Below are positions 34,140 to 47,699 of a DNA stretch of 64,000 nucleotides, piece after piece (position 1 is the stretch's first letter; each line of letters opens with the position of its first letter). The notes under the pieces are model-generated. The model did no database searches. It was given only the letters and a program-made list of their open reading frames with translations, and was not told where the DNA came from. The DNA lies in the NCBI GenBank assembly GCA_963662155.1, contig OY759261.1, forward strand, positions 32,717,459-32,781,458. The letters run 5' to 3'. Position numbers and translations under genes: made by a program. The stretch comes from Lamellibrachia columna. Lineage: Eukaryota > Annelida > Polychaeta > Sabellida > Siboglinidae.

Positions 34140-35890
34140 CCCTGGATCACTTTTCTATGAGACCACTTTTCTATACCACACCATAACCATGACATGCATG
34201 TAATGTAAATCATGGACATGTACTTTGGCCTACATGACTAGTGACCTAAGGCAATTTTTATACCATATTTTTTATTGGCTTCTAATGCAGCATTGAACAC
34301 CTGCTCTAAACCTCACCACACAAATACTGGCCACTATCCAACAGTTACACATAAACCAACATGGCCAATTCATATCTATTTTTTTATACCACATACAAAA
34401 AATTTTATTGGATCAAGTCAACAAATAAAACTCCTGCCCTCTGAGCATATTCATATTCATGACACACTATTTCCAATATGACCTCACACATTACAGAGAT
34501 TTGGACATTTATAAGGTGGAAACTAGCTTGTGCGAATATATCCGACAATATGCATATTTTCTCATTATACGCCTAGAAGGACTATGGCAGAACAAAGTGT
34601 CTTCGTCTATTCTTATGTCACATCAGAGCACAAAATAAGCGGTATCGCATCGCATTTTGCGATGCATATTTTGCGGTTTGCTAGTCAACTGCATTTTTTT
34701 ATCGCAAACTTTGCAATGCAATATTCGTGAATAGTTTTGATCAAGTGGTAACTGTCGTAGCATCATAGGCATGGGCGGCGCCATTTTTCTCACGCGATTT
34801 TCTCGTGCGAAATGGAAATGTGATTCCACCAATGCATAGTCCTTTAGCGCAATATTTGCTAGAGGGGTTACATCAATTCGTTTGCACGTGTATGGCAGCA
34901 TACGGAATTGTTTCGAAGTGCAAGCTCAGAGATTCCGCTAGCCTATGAAATATTCCGGTATCCGATACCGGCAACGGATTTTTTTCTGGTACGAGGCAAA
35001 CGTCTACCGGTACCCAGTCTTTCCGAAAACAGAATGACGCTACTAATGCACACAAAACACCTGCAATGATGTCTGCGAGTTCAAAACGTAGCATCCCATA
35101 TACGTTGTACACCAGTCGAAATCACAGGCGTTTGTAGTCGCAACAATAAATTTGACGATGATCTGTGCTCCTGATTAAGCATCACGGTAACTGCCGCTGG
35201 TGTCTGTGTAATCTGTTGCGAAATTTACGGGCGCTCACTACAACTGTTTACCGTAGAAATTGTCCCCTGGGCCTGGCTCCCCCTGCCAGCTGCAAGACAA
35301 ACACCTGAATCCAATCACAGCCCAACTTGTTTATATGGTAATTATCATCTAGCCAGTAGGAGTGGTGGCATGAAAGGCGGGAAAACGTGGGATAACCCCA
35401 GCACTTGTTGGGTTGACACTGCAATAAACAAATGGCTGCAATTGTTCATGGCATAGCGGGAGACAACTTGGTCTTAGAAGAAATTATGTTTTCCGGTGCG
35501 CATTTTGAATATTCCGCGCAACATTTTAACATATGTTGCCGCTGGATGTGTTTTCTGAAGAAAAAAGTGTAAATTATTATTTTATTTGTAACAAAGATGC
35601 CAACCCTCCCAATTTCACGTTCAACTCCCGATTCCCAATATGCCATTTTATGGCATCAAAACCTCCCGATAACAATGCCTTTTCCACATATAAGATCCCA
35701 TTAATTAAAAAAGGCATCGTCGACCACACACATGAATGTATAAAAGTGCAAAATCATGAAATGGTGTTCTTTTCTTAACTCCCCAAATCACAAGTATTCT
35801 GCTATACAAAAATGCTATGCAAAATTCGTGTTTGCTATGCAAAACTCATTTTGCATAGCAACAATTGCTATGCAATTTTTTAGATTTATT
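34140..35890. other. Intergenic, no gene recognised
   Basis: Short open frames on both strands without family signatures. A single dispersed unit of the 38-bp satellite lies at about 34580-34625. Confidence 0.55.
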
Positions 35891-35894
35891 TCGT

Positions 35895-36740
35895 GCCCTG
35901 CACGTGGCAGAAAAAAGTGTCCTAGTTTATTCCTGATACATGGTAGAACAAGGTGTCCTAGTTTATTCCTATGACACATCTCAGAACAAGGTGTCCTAGT
36001 TTATTCCTATAACACGACACATGGCAGAATAATGTGTCCTAGTGTATTCTTATGACACAAGACAGAACAAAGTGACCTAGTTAATTCCTATGACACATCT
36101 CAGAACAAGGTGTCCTAGTTTATTCCTATAACACATGGCAGAACAGTGTCCTAGTTTATTCTTATGATACATGGCAGAACAAAGTGTCCTAGTTTATTCT
36201 TATATGACACATGGAAGAACAAAGTGTCCTAGTTTATTCCTATGGCACATCTCAGAACAAGCTGTCCTAGTTTATTCCTATAACACATGGCAGAACAAAG
36301 TGTCCTAATTTGTTCTTATGATACATGGCAGAACAAAGAGTCCTATTTTATTCTTATGACACATCTCAGAACAAGGTGTCCTAGTTTATTCCTATGACAC
36401 ATGACATAACAAGGTGTCCTAGTGTATTCCTATGACACTTGGCAGAAGAAGGTGTCCTAGTTTATTCCTATGACACATGGCAGAACATAGTGTCTAGTTT
36501 ATTCCTATGACACATGGCAGAACAAAGTGTCCTGGTTTATTCCTATGACACGTGGCAGAACAAAGTGTCCTAGTTTATTCCTATGACATGTGGCAGAACA
36601 AAGTGTCCTAGTTTATTCCTATGACATGTGGCAGAACAAAGTGTCCTAGTTTATTCCTATGACACATCTCAGAACAAAGTGTCCTAGTTTATTCCTATGA
36701 CACATGGCAGAACAAGGTATCCTAGTTTATTCATATAACA
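35895..36740. repeat. 38-bp minisatellite, about 22 copies
   Basis: The unit contains 'gacacatggcagaacaaagt' and 'gtcctagtttattcctat', with two main variants ('catggcagaacaaag' and 'catctcagaacaagg'). No coding frame. Confidence 0.92.
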
Positions 36741-37310
36741 GCAAAAGGTTGTGCAGTTATGCAGCTTGCAATGATTGACTAAAATATACGTAATCTATGC
36801 CCAACACCGTGCAACCTTGCGGATTAGTGAAAAGCAATAATCCAAGACACTTTGTCAGTAAGTCTGCTATGGGAACATACTATGATCCTTCAACATTGTG
36901 TCTTTTACTTTCTATTTTAGTCAAATACAGTGAAAAAAGTAACCAGTTAATAAAGACATGCAAGAAGTAATACAACTTTGCTCTCAAAATTGCAACTTAC
37001 AATTACAAATTGGCTGACATAAACACACACATACATACATACATACACACGCTTTCATGATAGAATTACCTAAATATGGATATGTTAACATCAAGAAGGC
37101 ATGCAGCCATTAGCAACAGAACTCACAGTTGCTCGTGTATTTTTTTGTCAGCACCAATTTAACATCATCCAAACAGAAAGGCAGTTTAAATTATCTACCT
37201 TTACAACAAACTGAACGCTTCCAGCAATAGCAAACCAGGAATTAACCCAGGTCACCCTTCAGCCCACTTACAACTCCCCCTCTCAACATGAAGAGCTACC
37301 TGTGCCTATA

Positions 37311-37515
37311 AATACACAGCACTCGACACAGAGCGTGACAACAAGTACAACAGCATTACACAGCACTCAACACAGGGCGTGACAACTCGAGCAACAGCAT
37401 CACCCAGCACTCCACACAGAGCGTGACAACTCGTACAATAGCATCACCCAGCACTCCACACAGAGCGTGACAACTCGTACAATAGCATCACCCAGCACTC
37501 CACAACTCCAGCAAA
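37311..37515. repeat. 44-bp tandem array, 4-5 copies
   Basis: The unit has 'cagcactccacacagagcgt' and 'gacaactcgtacaatagcat'; the last two copies are almost identical. Confidence 0.85.
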
Positions 37516-37971
37516 GTCCTTATGGGGTACACCAGTGTTGAGCATGCTGGGCAAAGTATCTCACTTCAGATGACTTTCATAATCGCCACCTGTTGACTGA
37601 TTCCTTAACTAAGACCCTTGTACGCCCTATAAAAAGGAATAGCCAAAAAAGATCAATGAAGATCTCACTATGAACATCCACCATTTGTTAAGTGGCCGAA
37701 CACACTGATTGGTTCTTCGATTCTTTTGGTCAATTTGCCAAACTGCCAAATTAACTGACTGTTATGTTTGTTTATTTTACAGCTTAGAAATTGAAATAAT
37801 TCCTCCCTGGATAACTTGGTAATGCCTAATGTTGTTGTTCTTTTTCAATGCATCTGAAAGAAGGGTTTGTCACATTTTTAGTAAATCTTGGTGAATGGAT
37901 TTCAATTAATCCTTTTTAATTTCAATGAAGAGACTATCAGATCAATGCCTTCTTGGAGATTGGCTACATCA

Positions 37972-38340
37972 AATGATGATGTAATACAATGTATCAGGTA
38001 GAGGATGATGTAACACAGTGTATCAGGTATAGGATTATGTAACACAATGTATCAGGTAGAGGATGATGTAACACAATGTATCAGGTAGAGGATGATGTAA
38101 TACAATGCATCGGGTAGAGGATGATGTAATACAATGTATCGGGTAGAGGATGATGTAACACAATGTATCAGGTAGAGGATGGTGTAATACAATGTATCAG
38201 TTAGAGGATGATGTAATACAATGTATCGGGTAGAGGATGATGTAATACAATGTATCAGGTAGATGATGATGATGATGATGATGTAATACAATGTATCAGG
38301 TGGTGGATGATGTAATACAATGTATCAGGTAGAGGATGAT
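37972..38340. repeat. 29-bp minisatellite, about 12 copies
   Basis: 'ggatgatgtaatacaatgta' plus 'tcaggtaga' repeated with single-base variants. Each unit holds a 'caggtag' motif. Confidence 0.9.
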
Positions 38341-38441
38341 AAGAGTAAACTGAACAATGTTTTTTGATGTGATTAAACTACAGTTCTGATACACAACTTC
38401 GTAATTTTTTTTATCATTTATTTGTGATATTTGTGATTTGT

Positions 38442-38776
38442 GGGGCGCGATAGCATACCGGTTAGAAGGCCGGACTATCAATCGAGAGAACCCGGTTTCA
38501 AATCCCACTGCGGTCGCTTCGAACCTTTGGCAAGTTTGATCACCCCACGTTGCCACAGTTCACTCAGCTGTATAAATGAGTACCTGGCAATACAGACAGT
38601 GGTGGATATGTGAACGAATAGCCTTCGCGCAGCATTTGCAGCGTGGCTGAATACTTCCCAAAGAAGTTGAGATGGCCTTGGAATAAACAGGTCTGCCAGG
38701 GGGTGAAGTGTAAAGCGCTTTGAGCAGTCCTATGGACCGGATACCGCGCTATATAAGAACGTACCTTTACCTTTGT
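38442..38776 (+). repeat. tRNA-derived SINE, full length
   Basis: A tRNA-like 5' head has an A-box region 'tagcataccggttagaagg' and a B box 'ggtttcaaatccc'. A central body (shared with copies at 15185, 16983 and 47700) follows, then a 3' end with 'taaagcgctttgagcagt' and 'ccgcgctatataagaac', a tail style of invertebrate SINEs, then a short (t/c)-rich repeat 'gtaccttta'. It should be transcribed by Pol III. Confidence 0.82.
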
Positions 38777-38879
38777 TTCTTTGCCACATTTTTGTCCTCA
38801 ATTCAATTGTGTCATTATAGTATGTGCCTTCATGGTATGGACCATTACAGTATGTGCCATTACAGTATGGCCCTTTTTT

Positions 38880-39260
38880 CGTATGTGCCCTTTTTTATGT
38901 GTGCCTTTATGACAGAGCTCCTTGTAGGCCCTAGGGAGGGCTCAGGGGCGGAAGAAGCCAACACAGTACAGGGAACTTCAATATCAATGCACAACCCTGC
39001 CAGTTATGGACAATTATGTCTTAAATGTGTATTCACAGGTTTATTGTTTCCATTACTTTCTGTTTTATACTATATCATGAATATAGACAGTCAAGAAAGT
39101 AACGCATGTATAGAGAAACACACAAGAGTTATGTATATAAAGTGTTTATTTAGCGGATGTTTGTTAATACTCATGCTTGCTCTATATTTCAACCCTGCTC
39201 CTTTTAACCAAGTACTTGGTGGCCCTAACAATTTGAATGACCCCCACCTCAGGGTCAAAT
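38880..39260 (+). other. Open frame with two hydrophobic spans, unrecognised
   Basis: The + frame downstream of the SINE contains two hydrophobic stretches (around CVFTGLLFPLLSVLYYIM and CLFSGCLLILMLALYF) and ends at 39262. No start, splice site or family is convincing, and it may be chance in AT-rich sequence. Confidence 0.2.
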
Positions 39261-39922
39261 AGGTCTAACAAATTTAGCACTGTGTCACCCTTCCATTAAG
39301 GGGCTGCCAGCACTTTTTGATGGGCTAAAATAACTTAACGGGAGACTCGGGCCGGATTTGACGGATTTTTTACAATAAAATGAATTTTGAGTTGTTGCTA
39401 TTTCCGTGTATAAATATTATTCAACTTGCCATTCATGTAAGTTGCACTGTCGAAATAAACACATTTCTGTCATAAAACGTGTCTTTTGTATGACGCCTAT
39501 CATTGATAAGTCTTTGTTTTTGTCAAATGAACCGAGACTAATGGAACATTAGGTGATTTTCCGCGAGCCATTGCATGCCGGAAAATATTGCCATTCCAAC
39601 ATGGCGCATATCACAGGAAAGCCCCATTTTCGCTCTGTATGATGGTACAAACAGTTTTAAAATGTGCCCGGAGGTATCCGAATAATTCCGACTATAAATG
39701 ACCGCCTTTGAACCATCTCGGCGACAAAGGAATGGGGAATGCCACGACGATTCGCCGGACATCACCACGTGATGTCGGATTCCCTCAAATCAAGCGCTCT
39801 AATTGGTTGTAATACTAATTTCCATCCTCTGACGTCAGCTTGAAATACCAGCTACGTTCGATTCGATCGCCTTTTTTATCCCATGAGTTTCGTTCATTTA
39901 TATCGCTTTGTAAAACGACATT

Positions 39923-40972
39923 ATGCCGTTTGGTCGAAAGCGAGTGGGCGGTTACGGTACTGGGAGGCAGCGAAAGTTTGCATCGTTGCAGTTAGCGTGC
40001 GATGCGAAGGCATCGAGGGTTGAATTCGCCAATGAACCTGCGGCGACAACTTCGTCTTCTTCGACCATCACCATGGTGCCAGCGAAAATGGCACGCAGTG
40101 TAAGTTTAATTCTGATATTTCATATCTTCACTATGATAGTGCATATGATTCAGATTTATATACATTTGTGTTTTATCCAAACATCGTTAGCCTTTGTGGC
40201 ATAACTATTACTGTATAAACGATTTGACGCTGATCTAGTTCATGCTGTTGATGTTCGTGGTTGTGTTGACATTCAGGCCCAGGGGCCATCCAGGCACATC
40301 AGAAGCAGAATTGTGACTATGGTTTATTATATTACTACAATTTGCCTTGGTAATTAACGTATACATAGCCTATATACACACACGCGCGCGGGTGTATGTG
40401 TATAATATGGCAATGCCAATAAAGTAAATTGCATTCAATGCAATACCCCTGCATACGTACTGGGGGGGGGCTTTTGTTGTTGAACATGTCTTGGATATTT
40501 TTTTCGTTCATGAAATACATTTATATTGTGTATTTTTTCCAGGCATCAAGGCAGTCATCAACATTACCAGCTGATCCGTCTCGGAGACTGTCTGCCAATG
40601 AACGGAAGTTTGGTTATGCAGATCTTCTGGAGGAGATAGGTGTCCCGCGATTCCTGGTTGAGGATGAGACAGATCCTGATGGAGATCTTTCAACAGTACT
40701 TGTACGCTGTGCCGTGTTGCCATCACTTGTTGCGAACCTGCCATGCGCGTTGTTAGGAAGCATACACTCTCCATCCGAGCTGTCAACCGCACAGCACCCT
40801 CGGCATGGTGTGTAGCCTCGAGACTTTCTGCACCAGTTGCGACAAGGTCATCAATGCAACTCTGTCATCAGACTGTATCGATGGGACTCAGGCGACGAAT
40901 GTCCCGTTTGTCGTGGTGAGATCAGCTGTGTCGGCAACGATGGACATGGGTGTCGGGTACTCAGGACTTGTG
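39923..40972 (+). pseudogene. Broken Mutator-like (MULE) element gene, 5' part
   Basis: The first exon (ATG 39923) is a basic, serine-rich N-terminus ending MARS before gtaagt (about 40100). The second starts after a 'tttttccag' acceptor near 40544 and has FGYADLLEEIGVPRFL. It then loses frame: the next recognisable pieces, KHTLSIRAVNRTAP, then MVCSLETFCTSCDKVINATL and GTQATNVPFVVVRSAVSATM with GVGYSGL, lie in different frames, and a TGA ends it at about 40972. The last block, with paired cysteines and a GxGxSGL motif, resembles the region typical of metazoan Mutator-family proteins. The transposase core is missing. Confidence 0.5.
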
Positions 40973-40974
40973 TG

Positions 40975-42338
40975 ACATTTATTTTACAATGCCAATGACT
41001 CTTAACTTTGCCTTTTGATAGATTATACATTCAGTAATATGTATGCAAAGTTTCAATCATCTAGGTTGCTTTTCAGATGTTGAAATGTATGTGCCAATGT
41101 ACATAAACTTTGAACACGATTTTCTCAAAAACATGTTTTCCCTCACACCTACTGCCTCCCGTGTCACTTCTCTCTGCTATTGTTTGACAGAATTGCTTGA
41201 AACTTTCTACAGTGTTTCTTGATAGTATGCTCTTGAAAACTATGTAGTAACTTTTCAGAAAACATTACATATATTTTATATAATGAACCATCAATGTAAA
41301 ATTTCATGATGAAAAAATACATTCAGATGTAAAAAAATCATGAAAACAAAAGTTTTTTGAAAACTTGGAAAGTCAACTGACTGTTTTCATTGGGGTTATG
41401 TGGAGTAACTACACACCAAATTTGAGTCCTCTAAATCCAGTGGTTACTGATATAAGTCACACGCAACATTCAATCCAAGATGGCCGCATACCGTGGGAAA
41501 ATATGTATGAAACTTTCTGAACAAAATTCACAGCATTACTGTTACCTGGACTTGCAATCTATGAAAGTTTCAGCTCTGTAAGTTCAGTGATAATGAAATA
41601 AGAAAATAAAATGTGTTTAGACCCAAGCGACGCCTTAAAGAAGTGAATAACCCCAATCAGTCACTCCCAGTATCAGTCATGTAGGGAAGTTTTGTCAGAG
41701 ACAAACACTTTAAATCTAGATAGTTAGTTAAAACTAACATAATATTTCCCAACTAGCATTGTTTTATGAGACAATGATTCAATGTATTTGTTTATTTGAC
41801 CTGTAAAAAAATATATTATGTTTTATCCATAACATAATATAAAACAATTGCTATGGGTAAAAAACAATCATACACATAATTTATATTATAATTAAAATAC
41901 ATAATATTGGATCAAGTAAAAATAAAAACATTACAAATTATGTCAAGTTCTACACATTAAATGCTCAGTCAAGATTGGATTTTATGTTGATTCCCCTTTT
42001 ACAACCCCTACATGTACTGAACATCTCTAGGATGTACTAAGCTGACCCGAGAGGTCAGAAGGGCAATTCAACTGAGTCCCTGTGTAAACAAGCCCCACTA
42101 CTTCCTGACATATTGTTGGTCATCCTCTGACAGAGCTGTTTGACCAACCTGGGTTCAGTCACGTTCTCATAACAGTTTCAAGTGGCTAATACAGCAGTTC
42201 TCTGTGTGGGTCTTCCCTAGGACACTCACTCATGAAGCTAGGGTGTTTGCCTACTATATATTCAGTCCAGTCAAAATTTAAGTTTTAACAAGATTATCCT
42301 CCAAACGCTTATGGAGAGTCCAACCATATTCGGACAGT
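40975..42338. other. Intergenic, nothing recognised
   Basis: AT-rich, without coding signal or clear tandem repeats. Confidence 0.55.
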
Positions 42339-42652
42339 TACCGAATTTGACCTATTAAGTGCACATGCTCTAATTAGCATACACCCCCTTTTTAATCAGC
42401 AGCATACATAATTATTGTAATTTAAGTAGTGTGGAACAACAAAAAATTTCGACATCTGGTGTTAAACAGTTGGCACCATTTTTCAGTTGTTCTACATTAG
42501 ACACCAAATGACATCACTAGTGTTAAAAAGTGACCTTATTGCCTAGACAAAAAATGTTGGCGTACGCTTATTAGAACAGATTCCTTGACATTTTTCCACG
42601 GCCCAATTTTTTTGCAAGTGTACTGTACGCTTATTATAGGTCGAATATGGTA
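42339..42652. mobile_element. 314-bp MITE, full length (copy B)
   Basis: Inverted orientation relative to copy A at 20479. The ends are 'taccgaatttgacctattaa' and the complement of 'taccatattcgacctataat'. The interior shares the 'acaactgaaaaatggtgcc' and 'ttccacggcccaattttttt' segments. A third, internal fragment is at 54920-55112. Confidence 0.75.
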
Positions 42653-42948
42653 TATCTAGATGTGTAGGTTAGCTAGCTAAATATCCATTTATCTTCCTCT
42701 GTGACAATAAGTGCACATTTGTAGACAATTTATATAAAATCCACATGTTAACGAGATTGTACTGAATAACTGCAGGTGGCATTAAATGAAGGCTTCTCCA
42801 CCATAACTAAAACAAATATAGAGTTAATTAGCTTATAAAGAATGCAAATATTATACCTTTATTTTACATGATTCTATGTTTACACTACAGACAGGTAACC
42901 GGTTGTTCTATACCTATTGTTGAACAAAGCTAGGCGGTAGTCATAGCA

Positions 42949-44740
42949 ATGCCAATGATAAAGTTGCGCATAAGCGTAGGTACAATGCGTGTGAGAGGAA
43001 ACGAGAATTTCAGCTGCACTGGCTCAAGCAATTCTCATGGCTCGAATACAAAAGTTTGTCTGCTGGTGCTGCCGCTCACGCTGGCATTGCCGCTGACCGG
43101 TGTGACGACAACGCCAACCAGCGTGACAACAACACTGATCGGCGTGATGACAACACTGTCGTCCACGTTGAAGGTGGGGAGAGTGACGGGACGGTGAAGA
43201 ACACTGAGACTGAACTGAGCATGAGAATGTTTTCTAAGTACTGCTGCAATTATGAGAAAGCAGGCAGTTTTGGCTTCCCAGTATTTAAACTGGAGAGTAT
43301 CAAAGCTCACAACAGTTCTGCAAGCCATATGAAATGGGCTTTAACAGAGAAAGCAGAGAGCAACCCAGGGTCAAGTGTGGCGGACAAGACGATGGACCAA
43401 CTGGGAAAAGCGACATTTGACAAAATGTGTAAGCTTTTCAGGAACGCACATGCCATTGCCACACACTCAAGACCATATACAGACTTTGTGTGGATGTGTA
43501 CTTTGGATGACCTGACAACACCCACACCGAGGCCAAACTGGCATATGTTCTGGCATATGTTCGGTACTGTCACCAAGGGTCAATCAATGTCCACTTTGTT
43601 GGGGTGAAAAATATTACCAAGGGGGATGCCCAAGTGATAGAAGTGGCAATGTCAACTCTCTTCACAGATTACTTTGCTGGCCCCTCGTGGGAAAAGAATA
43701 TTGTGGGAACTGGAACTGACAGCGCAAGCACAATGTTGGGGAAAATGGATTTGTGGCGAAACTGCGACAACGGCTACACCAAACAGAACTTGTAGCTGTT
43801 CACTGCTCTGCACACAGAAATGAACTGGCTTACAAGGATGCTGCCCACGGGATACAGCTGTACAAGAAAGTTGATGCACTGCTCCTTTCTTTGTACTTCT
43901 TCTATCGGAACAGCGCCCTCAACAGGAGAGTCGGGGGACATGTTGGGTTCCCCACATATCAAGAGCAGTTTTCAATGTGCTGAAGGGATACAAGGGGCCT
44001 GTGACCCATTTATCCCAGGTGACGAACCCTGTTGTACCTGGAAGGAAGGCAAAACATTACTACGCACTGCTACATTCCAAGGATGTGTACTTCCTCCACT
44101 TCCTCGCAGTAACTGCAGCCTTGAGTGATGTCTCAACAGCATTCCAGCAGAAGGAAATCACAATCGCGGACATCAATTCTGAGATAACTGCGTGCAAAGA
44201 AGTCATCGAGAAGAATGGAAAGAAGGATGGGCCTTCTCTGAAGATGATTAATGGCAAAGACCAGTTTCTTGGAGAGACAATAGGAGCACCATCCTCTACT
44301 TTTGAAGAAGCCAGACGTGGAATGGTACAGGGGCTGCTGAAAAGTGACAGATTCGAGGAGGGGGCAGAAGGAATCATTGCAGCGTCATCAATTGCCAACC
44401 TGATGCTGTGGCCAACATCCCTTGTTCACGAAAAAAACTTTGGTGATGACAAGGTGGATACCTTGGTCAAGACATTTGGACAGGTCCTCTAGACCTCTGC
44501 GCTGGATGTTTCCAAAGTGGAACCAGGAACCATCTGCATTGAAGCATTGGAACCATGCTGGGCCCAGGACAAGGAGGCCCAACATCATCACTGACATTGG
44601 TGATGACTCTAATGAGTCGGAGATGGATGAAGATGCAGTTGCCCAAATCCTGAAAGATTTCATTCACTGACACTGCCAAGGGACATTGTGGAGGACTCGA
44701 GAGTCGAGCCATGTGGCCGTTAACAACGTCCAGAACCTTG
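42949..44740 (+). pseudogene. Broken ZNF862/hAT-transposase-like gene
   Basis: Successive + frames follow the ZNF862/C17orf113 order, broken by shifts and stops. About 43215-43330 holds a TTF-type zinc-finger remnant (FSKYCCNYEKAGSFG...FKLESIKAHNSS). At 43410-43530 is FDKMCKLFRNAHAIA and PYTDFVWMCTLDD. At 43604-43760 is GTGTDSASTMLGKMD. At 43790-43930 is VHCSAHRNELAYKDA and YKKVDALLLSLYFFYRNSAL. At 43977-44490 is LKGYKGPVTHLSQ and HSKDVYFLHFLAVTAALSD. Zinc-finger positions are mutated, stops occur at 43605 and 44490, and the C-terminal dimerisation region is scrambled. No terminal inverted repeats were found. A relative of hAT transposases, now dead. Confidence 0.7.
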
Positions 44741-44759
44741 GGATCTGATTTAGTACTAA

Positions 44760-46430
44760 TTGAATAAAATAATTACGTTGCATCGTCAATTATGAAATTG
44801 ATATTTATTTGTTCATTTTATGTTAAGGAGCATTGCAGGTCAACATACGAATTTGCATAAAAAGGTCGTATTTTGACGATGTCCACCAAAAATAGGGACT
44901 AGTGATTTGTCATGGGATGAGTAACAAATTAAGGCTACTAGTCCCCCTGGCGAGTGGGTTAAATTTCTTAATTTCGACCCCTGGTTACATATAATGTGTG
45001 AAACTGAACTGAAAATAATTCATTGACCCCAGGTCTGCTTATAACTCATTGTTTCATGAAAACCTGTCCTTCCTGTATGCTATCACCATGCAATATGTAT
45101 GATCAATAGACCGTACACTGACAACAGCAGTTACATGGCCTTGGCTTCTTGGCCTTGTAGCTGGTAGTAAGGGGTGATTGCATAAGTTCTCCATGACTGA
45201 AAAACCATATTGTATATACCCGTAATACCGTTACATATTGGACGGTGATGGTTTGGTTGTCACCATGTTTTACGGGGCAAACGGGCATTATTCCCATTAA
45301 ATATGATTAATGTTAATGTGTAGGTAATTTTAAATGATGCTAAACGCTGCAAATGTTATGGATTCTGAGAATTTATGCGACAACCCCTAAAGCTAAATAT
45401 AACTGTCAACGACAACGGGAAAAAAACTCAGTCTCAGTCAAGACCATGGTCCCTGTAACTCAATGTCCATGGCCATGCCCATAGCCATAGGCATATCATA
45501 GGCATAGACCATAATCCATGTTACGTAGTCATTTGTTGCTATGCATCCTCAGCAAGCCATCGTATTTAAGTTTGACTTTGTTGATCGACGATTCCATGTC
45601 TTACCTTGGAGATGATCGGGTATTTAATGCAATGTCACACTCGCCGGCTGCACGCAAGGACATCGACCGTCAACACAATGAACGAGTGACGGTCGACGTT
45701 TACAACGTCGTAAATACGTCAGAGATTGGATCGTCTGCTACCCGAAAGCTGTGCCTTATCTTTGACAACCGAGCAGCATTCACCACAAAGTCAAAGTATC
45801 GGTAACAGATATAGCCTCACCCGGGGTCGACGTGCGCCTTTTAAGAGAATAATGCACACACTTACCGGCTTCGAAACGCCAAACGGTTCGTTTCTCGGCT
45901 CGATCTCCGTGAATGCACCGCATAAATATTACGGTTGATTACAACATGGTTTGCAAACCGTTATAACGGATTCCCCGTGGACATAATCATTACACTGTAG
46001 GTGTGCGTGCGTGTATTTGTGCTTAATGCACATTTATACATGTAAGGTTGAAAGAAGTTATGCATATACAGCAGTTTCACATCATATGCCACTTTTTTAT
46101 ATATTTTTTATAACATATTTTGCATATTGATAGAGATAAAGGGTTTAGATCTTCTGGGTTTTTTTCTTACACTTTACCAAGCAAGAAGTTCTCAAGTAGA
46201 TTTGGGATTCGAGCTTATCGTTGACCAAAAAGGCTAATGTAACATGCACTTAATTGCCATTATAAGTCAGACTTGTCCAAATAAACAACAAAATGCAGGG
46301 TTAAAATTTTGCAAAAATATTCATTTTTTATTACTAAATGTTATTCCTCATATTCAACTTTAATTACATTATCACAATTGTATTATGATGATGTCATGAT
46401 CTTGAATGAGTATGCAATATATACTATAAA
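44760..46430. other. Intergenic, no assignable gene
   Basis: A GC-richer stretch at 45560-45945 holds overlapping open frames (including an ATG at 45596 followed by SYLGDDRVFNAM) but no family signature or splice-supported structure. Confidence 0.45.
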
Positions 46431-46431
46431 A

Positions 46432-46505
46432 CTTTTTAAAAAAATCCTGTATTTGTATTTTTGGTTTGTCTCACTCAATCACTAACCCTATCTCTGAAAT
46501 GTGTG

Positions 46506-46581
<76 letters not shown>

Positions 46582-46975
46582 TGTGTGTCTGCTACCACAT
46601 TTTTAAATATACGATACTGGTGCTATATGTAGAAATGGAAGAGTTGCAGTGTGGATAGTTTCCCTGTGTGATGCTTTTTGGATGTGGTACTACCTGAACA
46701 ATGTCATGCACCGCTAAACTGGGATTGGTGCAGTGCATGACTTCGACATCCAATCGTATAAAATAGATGTTGTTAAACAACATGGCATCACACACACACA
46801 TTTCATAGATAAGGTTAGTGATTGAGACAAACCAAAAATACAAATACAGGATTCTTGTGAAATGTTTTTAAATAGGTGTAGTTAAACAACATGGCATCAC
46901 ACACACACATTTCAGAGATAAGGTTAGTGATCGAGACAAACCAAAAATACAAATACAGGATTCTTGTAAAATGTT
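46432..46975. repeat. Foldback repeat with internal GTGC microsatellite
   Basis: 46435-46503 ('tcctgtatttgtatttttgg' etc.) is the inverted counterpart of two direct copies at about 46790-46855 and 46905-46966. Between the arms is a (gtgc)n tract (46502-46587). Confidence 0.85.
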
Positions 46976-47059
46976 TTAAAGTATATATTGCATACCCGTT
47001 CAAGGTCATGACATCTATCATAAGACAATTGTGATAATTTAATTAAAGTTGAATAGGAT

Positions 47060-47515
47060 GATTCCACACACCATGTTAGCATGACTCCATGTGCCATGTT
47101 AGCATGACTCCAGACACATTTTAGCATGACTCCAGCTAATGTATTATGCATGATTATATGCAACTTGTAGCATGACTCCAACCACCATGTTACCATAACT
47201 CTACACACCATGTTACCATGGCTCCAGTCACCATATTAGTATGACCTCAGACACCATGTTACCATGACTTCAGATACCATGTTAATATGACTGTACACAC
47301 CATATTAGCATGACTGTACACACCATGTTAGCATGACTGTACAAACCATGCTATTTGATGTTAGCATGACTCCAGTCACCCTGTTACTATGACTCCAGCC
47401 ACCATGATAGCATGACTCCAGACACCATTTTAGCATGACTCCAGTCATCCTGTTACTGATTCTAGCCACAATGATAGCATCATTTCAGATACAATTTTAG
47501 CATGACCGTATTGAT
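47060..47515. repeat. ~21-bp tandem array
   Basis: Degenerate 'accatgttagcatgactcca' units, about twenty copies. Confidence 0.85.
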
Positions 47516-47699
47516 TCCCATTATAAACACCGGTGTTAAAAAACTAATAATAGCAATAATAAAACTTGTATTTCTCCTAAATCCACTCTCTGCCAGCATC
47601 ACAGTAAGTAATCACACCTGACATGGATAAAATAAAATTCATTGTATGTAATTATATATACACATTATCCAGTCCATATAACCACTCAAACTATTTACT

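Noticed and set aside
35895..38340. CRISPR-like regularly spaced repeats
   Set aside because: Units are contiguous tandem copies without unique spacers, in a eukaryotic context.
38442..38530. A functional tRNA gene
   Set aside because: Only A- and B-box-like elements are present, no full cloverleaf, and the sequence continues into a SINE body repeated elsewhere in the window.
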